DNA of 14,578 nucleotides from Thalassolituus sp. GTDB taxonomy: Bacteria > Pseudomonadota > Gammaproteobacteria > Pseudomonadales > Oceanobacteraceae. Shown piece after piece: positions 13,877-14,578 of this stretch (its first letter is position 1; every line of letters begins with the position of its first letter). The notes beneath the pieces were generated by a model. The model was not told where the DNA came from. It saw only the letters and a program-made list of their open reading frames with translations, and did no database searches. The DNA lies in contig JARGOI010000019.1 in assembly GCA_029212275.1 (NCBI GenBank), positions 1-14,578 of the forward strand, given 5' to 3'. A program made the position numbers and the translations under genes.

Positions 13877-14578
13877 AGTGGTTGATTACCGGTGCTAACG
13901 GTCAGTTAGGCCAATGCTTACAAGATCGTCTAAATTCAGATCCGAATAATCACGTCACGGCCTACGATGCTGACAAGCTGGATATCACCGATCGTGATGC
14001 TGTTTTGCAATTTATCAATGATCTAAAACCGGATGCAGTCATTAATGCTGCCGCTTATACCGCAGTGGATAAAGCGGAGACAGAAGAAGCCATTGCAGCG
14101 ATGGTGAATGCCGATGCACCAGGCTATCTCGCGGAAGCCTGTGAAGCACAAGGTATCTGGTTTGGCCATGTGTCTACCGACTATGTGTTTAACGGTGACT
14201 CAAATATTGCTTACTGCGAGACTGATTCTGTGAGTCCAACCTCGGTCTACGGTGTGACTAAATTAGACGGTGAGCAGCGAGTGATTGATGCTTGCTCCAA
14301 ATATTTTATTGTTCGCACCGCTTGGGTATTCAGTGAGTATGGCAATAATTTTGTAAAAACCATGCTTCGTTTAGGGCGTGAACGCGACAGTTTGGGCGTT
14401 GTGGCGGATCAATTTGGCTGTCCGACCTACGCTGGTGACATTGCTGACTGCCTTATTACCATGGTGAAGTTGGCTACCGAAGATAAAGTTGAGTCGGGTA
14501 TTTATCACTTCGCTGGAGACTTGGCGGTTAACTGGTGGAGTTTTACCCGAGAAATTCATGCCCAAGCGTTAGCACTTG
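13873..14578 (+). CDS. rmlD: dTDP-4-dehydrorhamnose reductase, 3' partial
   Basis: Last enzyme of dTDP-L-rhamnose synthesis, reducing dTDP-4-keto-L-rhamnose with NAD(P)H. The first 235 codons are present, and the frame is open to the window edge, so roughly the last 50-60 residues are missing. Visible features are the nucleotide-binding GANGQLGQ (7-14), NAAAYTAVDKAE (58-69), STDYVFNG (101-108) and the catalytic YGVTK (126-130), followed by RTAWVFSEYG and DQFGCPT. The start overlaps the rmlC stop by 4 bp, which implies coupled translation. Confidence 0.96.
   Translation, partial: MKWLITGANGQLGQCLQDRLNSDPNNHVTAYDADKLDITDRDAVLQFINDLKPDAVINAAAYTAVDKAETEEAIAAMVNADAPGYLAEACEAQGIWFGHVSTDYVFNGDSNIAYCETDSVSPTSVYGVTKLDGEQRVIDACSKYFIVRTAWVFSEYGNNFVKTMLRLGRERDSLGVVADQFGCPTYAGDIADCLITMVKLATEDKVESGIYHFAGDLAVNWWSFTREIHAQALAL

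Overview
The window is part of a surface-polysaccharide (O-antigen, capsule or exopolysaccharide) locus from a Gram-negative bacterium. It is most likely a gammaproteobacterium, and a marine lineage would fit. This rests on the close-to-canonical RmlA/B/C/D sequences, the Wzx/Wzy-type assembly genes and the alginate-lyase-like proteins with Sec signal peptides. No tRNA, rRNA, CRISPR array or intact insertion sequence is visible. The first and last genes are cut by the window edges.

The layout is three blocks. (1) A forward block (3-5947): the C-terminal part of an endonuclease/exonuclease/phosphatase-fold protein, a family 2 glycosyltransferase, a short left-handed beta-helix acyltransferase, a Wzy/ligase-type polymerase, a Wzx-type flippase and an OafA-type membrane acyltransferase. 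These genes mostly overlap or nearly touch, so they read as one operon whose promoter lies outside the window. (2) A reverse block (5944-11463): a second beta-helix acetyltransferase, rmlB, and two paralogous secreted alginate-lyase-family proteins separated by a 1.17 kb gene-poor stretch. (3) A second forward block (11597-14578): a family 2 glycosyltransferase, rmlA, rmlC and a partial rmlD. Blocks 1 and 2 converge with overlapping stop codons at 5944-5947. Blocks 2 and 3 diverge from a 133 bp promoter region at 11464-11596.

Together the genes suggest the following. RmlA, RmlB, RmlC and RmlD make dTDP-L-rhamnose. Two glycosyltransferases add sugars to a lipid-linked repeat unit. Three acyltransferases decorate it. 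Wzx flips it and Wzy polymerises it in the periplasm. The two exported lyase-family proteins would then act on the same or a related uronate-containing polymer outside the inner membrane. The initiating sugar-phosphate transferase and the export and chain-length proteins (Wza, Wzc or equivalents) are not in the window.

The most unusual points are the pair of lyase paralogues (gapless over 401 mature residues, about 68% identical by hand count) inside a rhamnose-type assembly locus, the separation of rmlB from rmlACD, the decayed-looking region between the lyases, and the atypical residues at two usual catalytic positions of the first protein.
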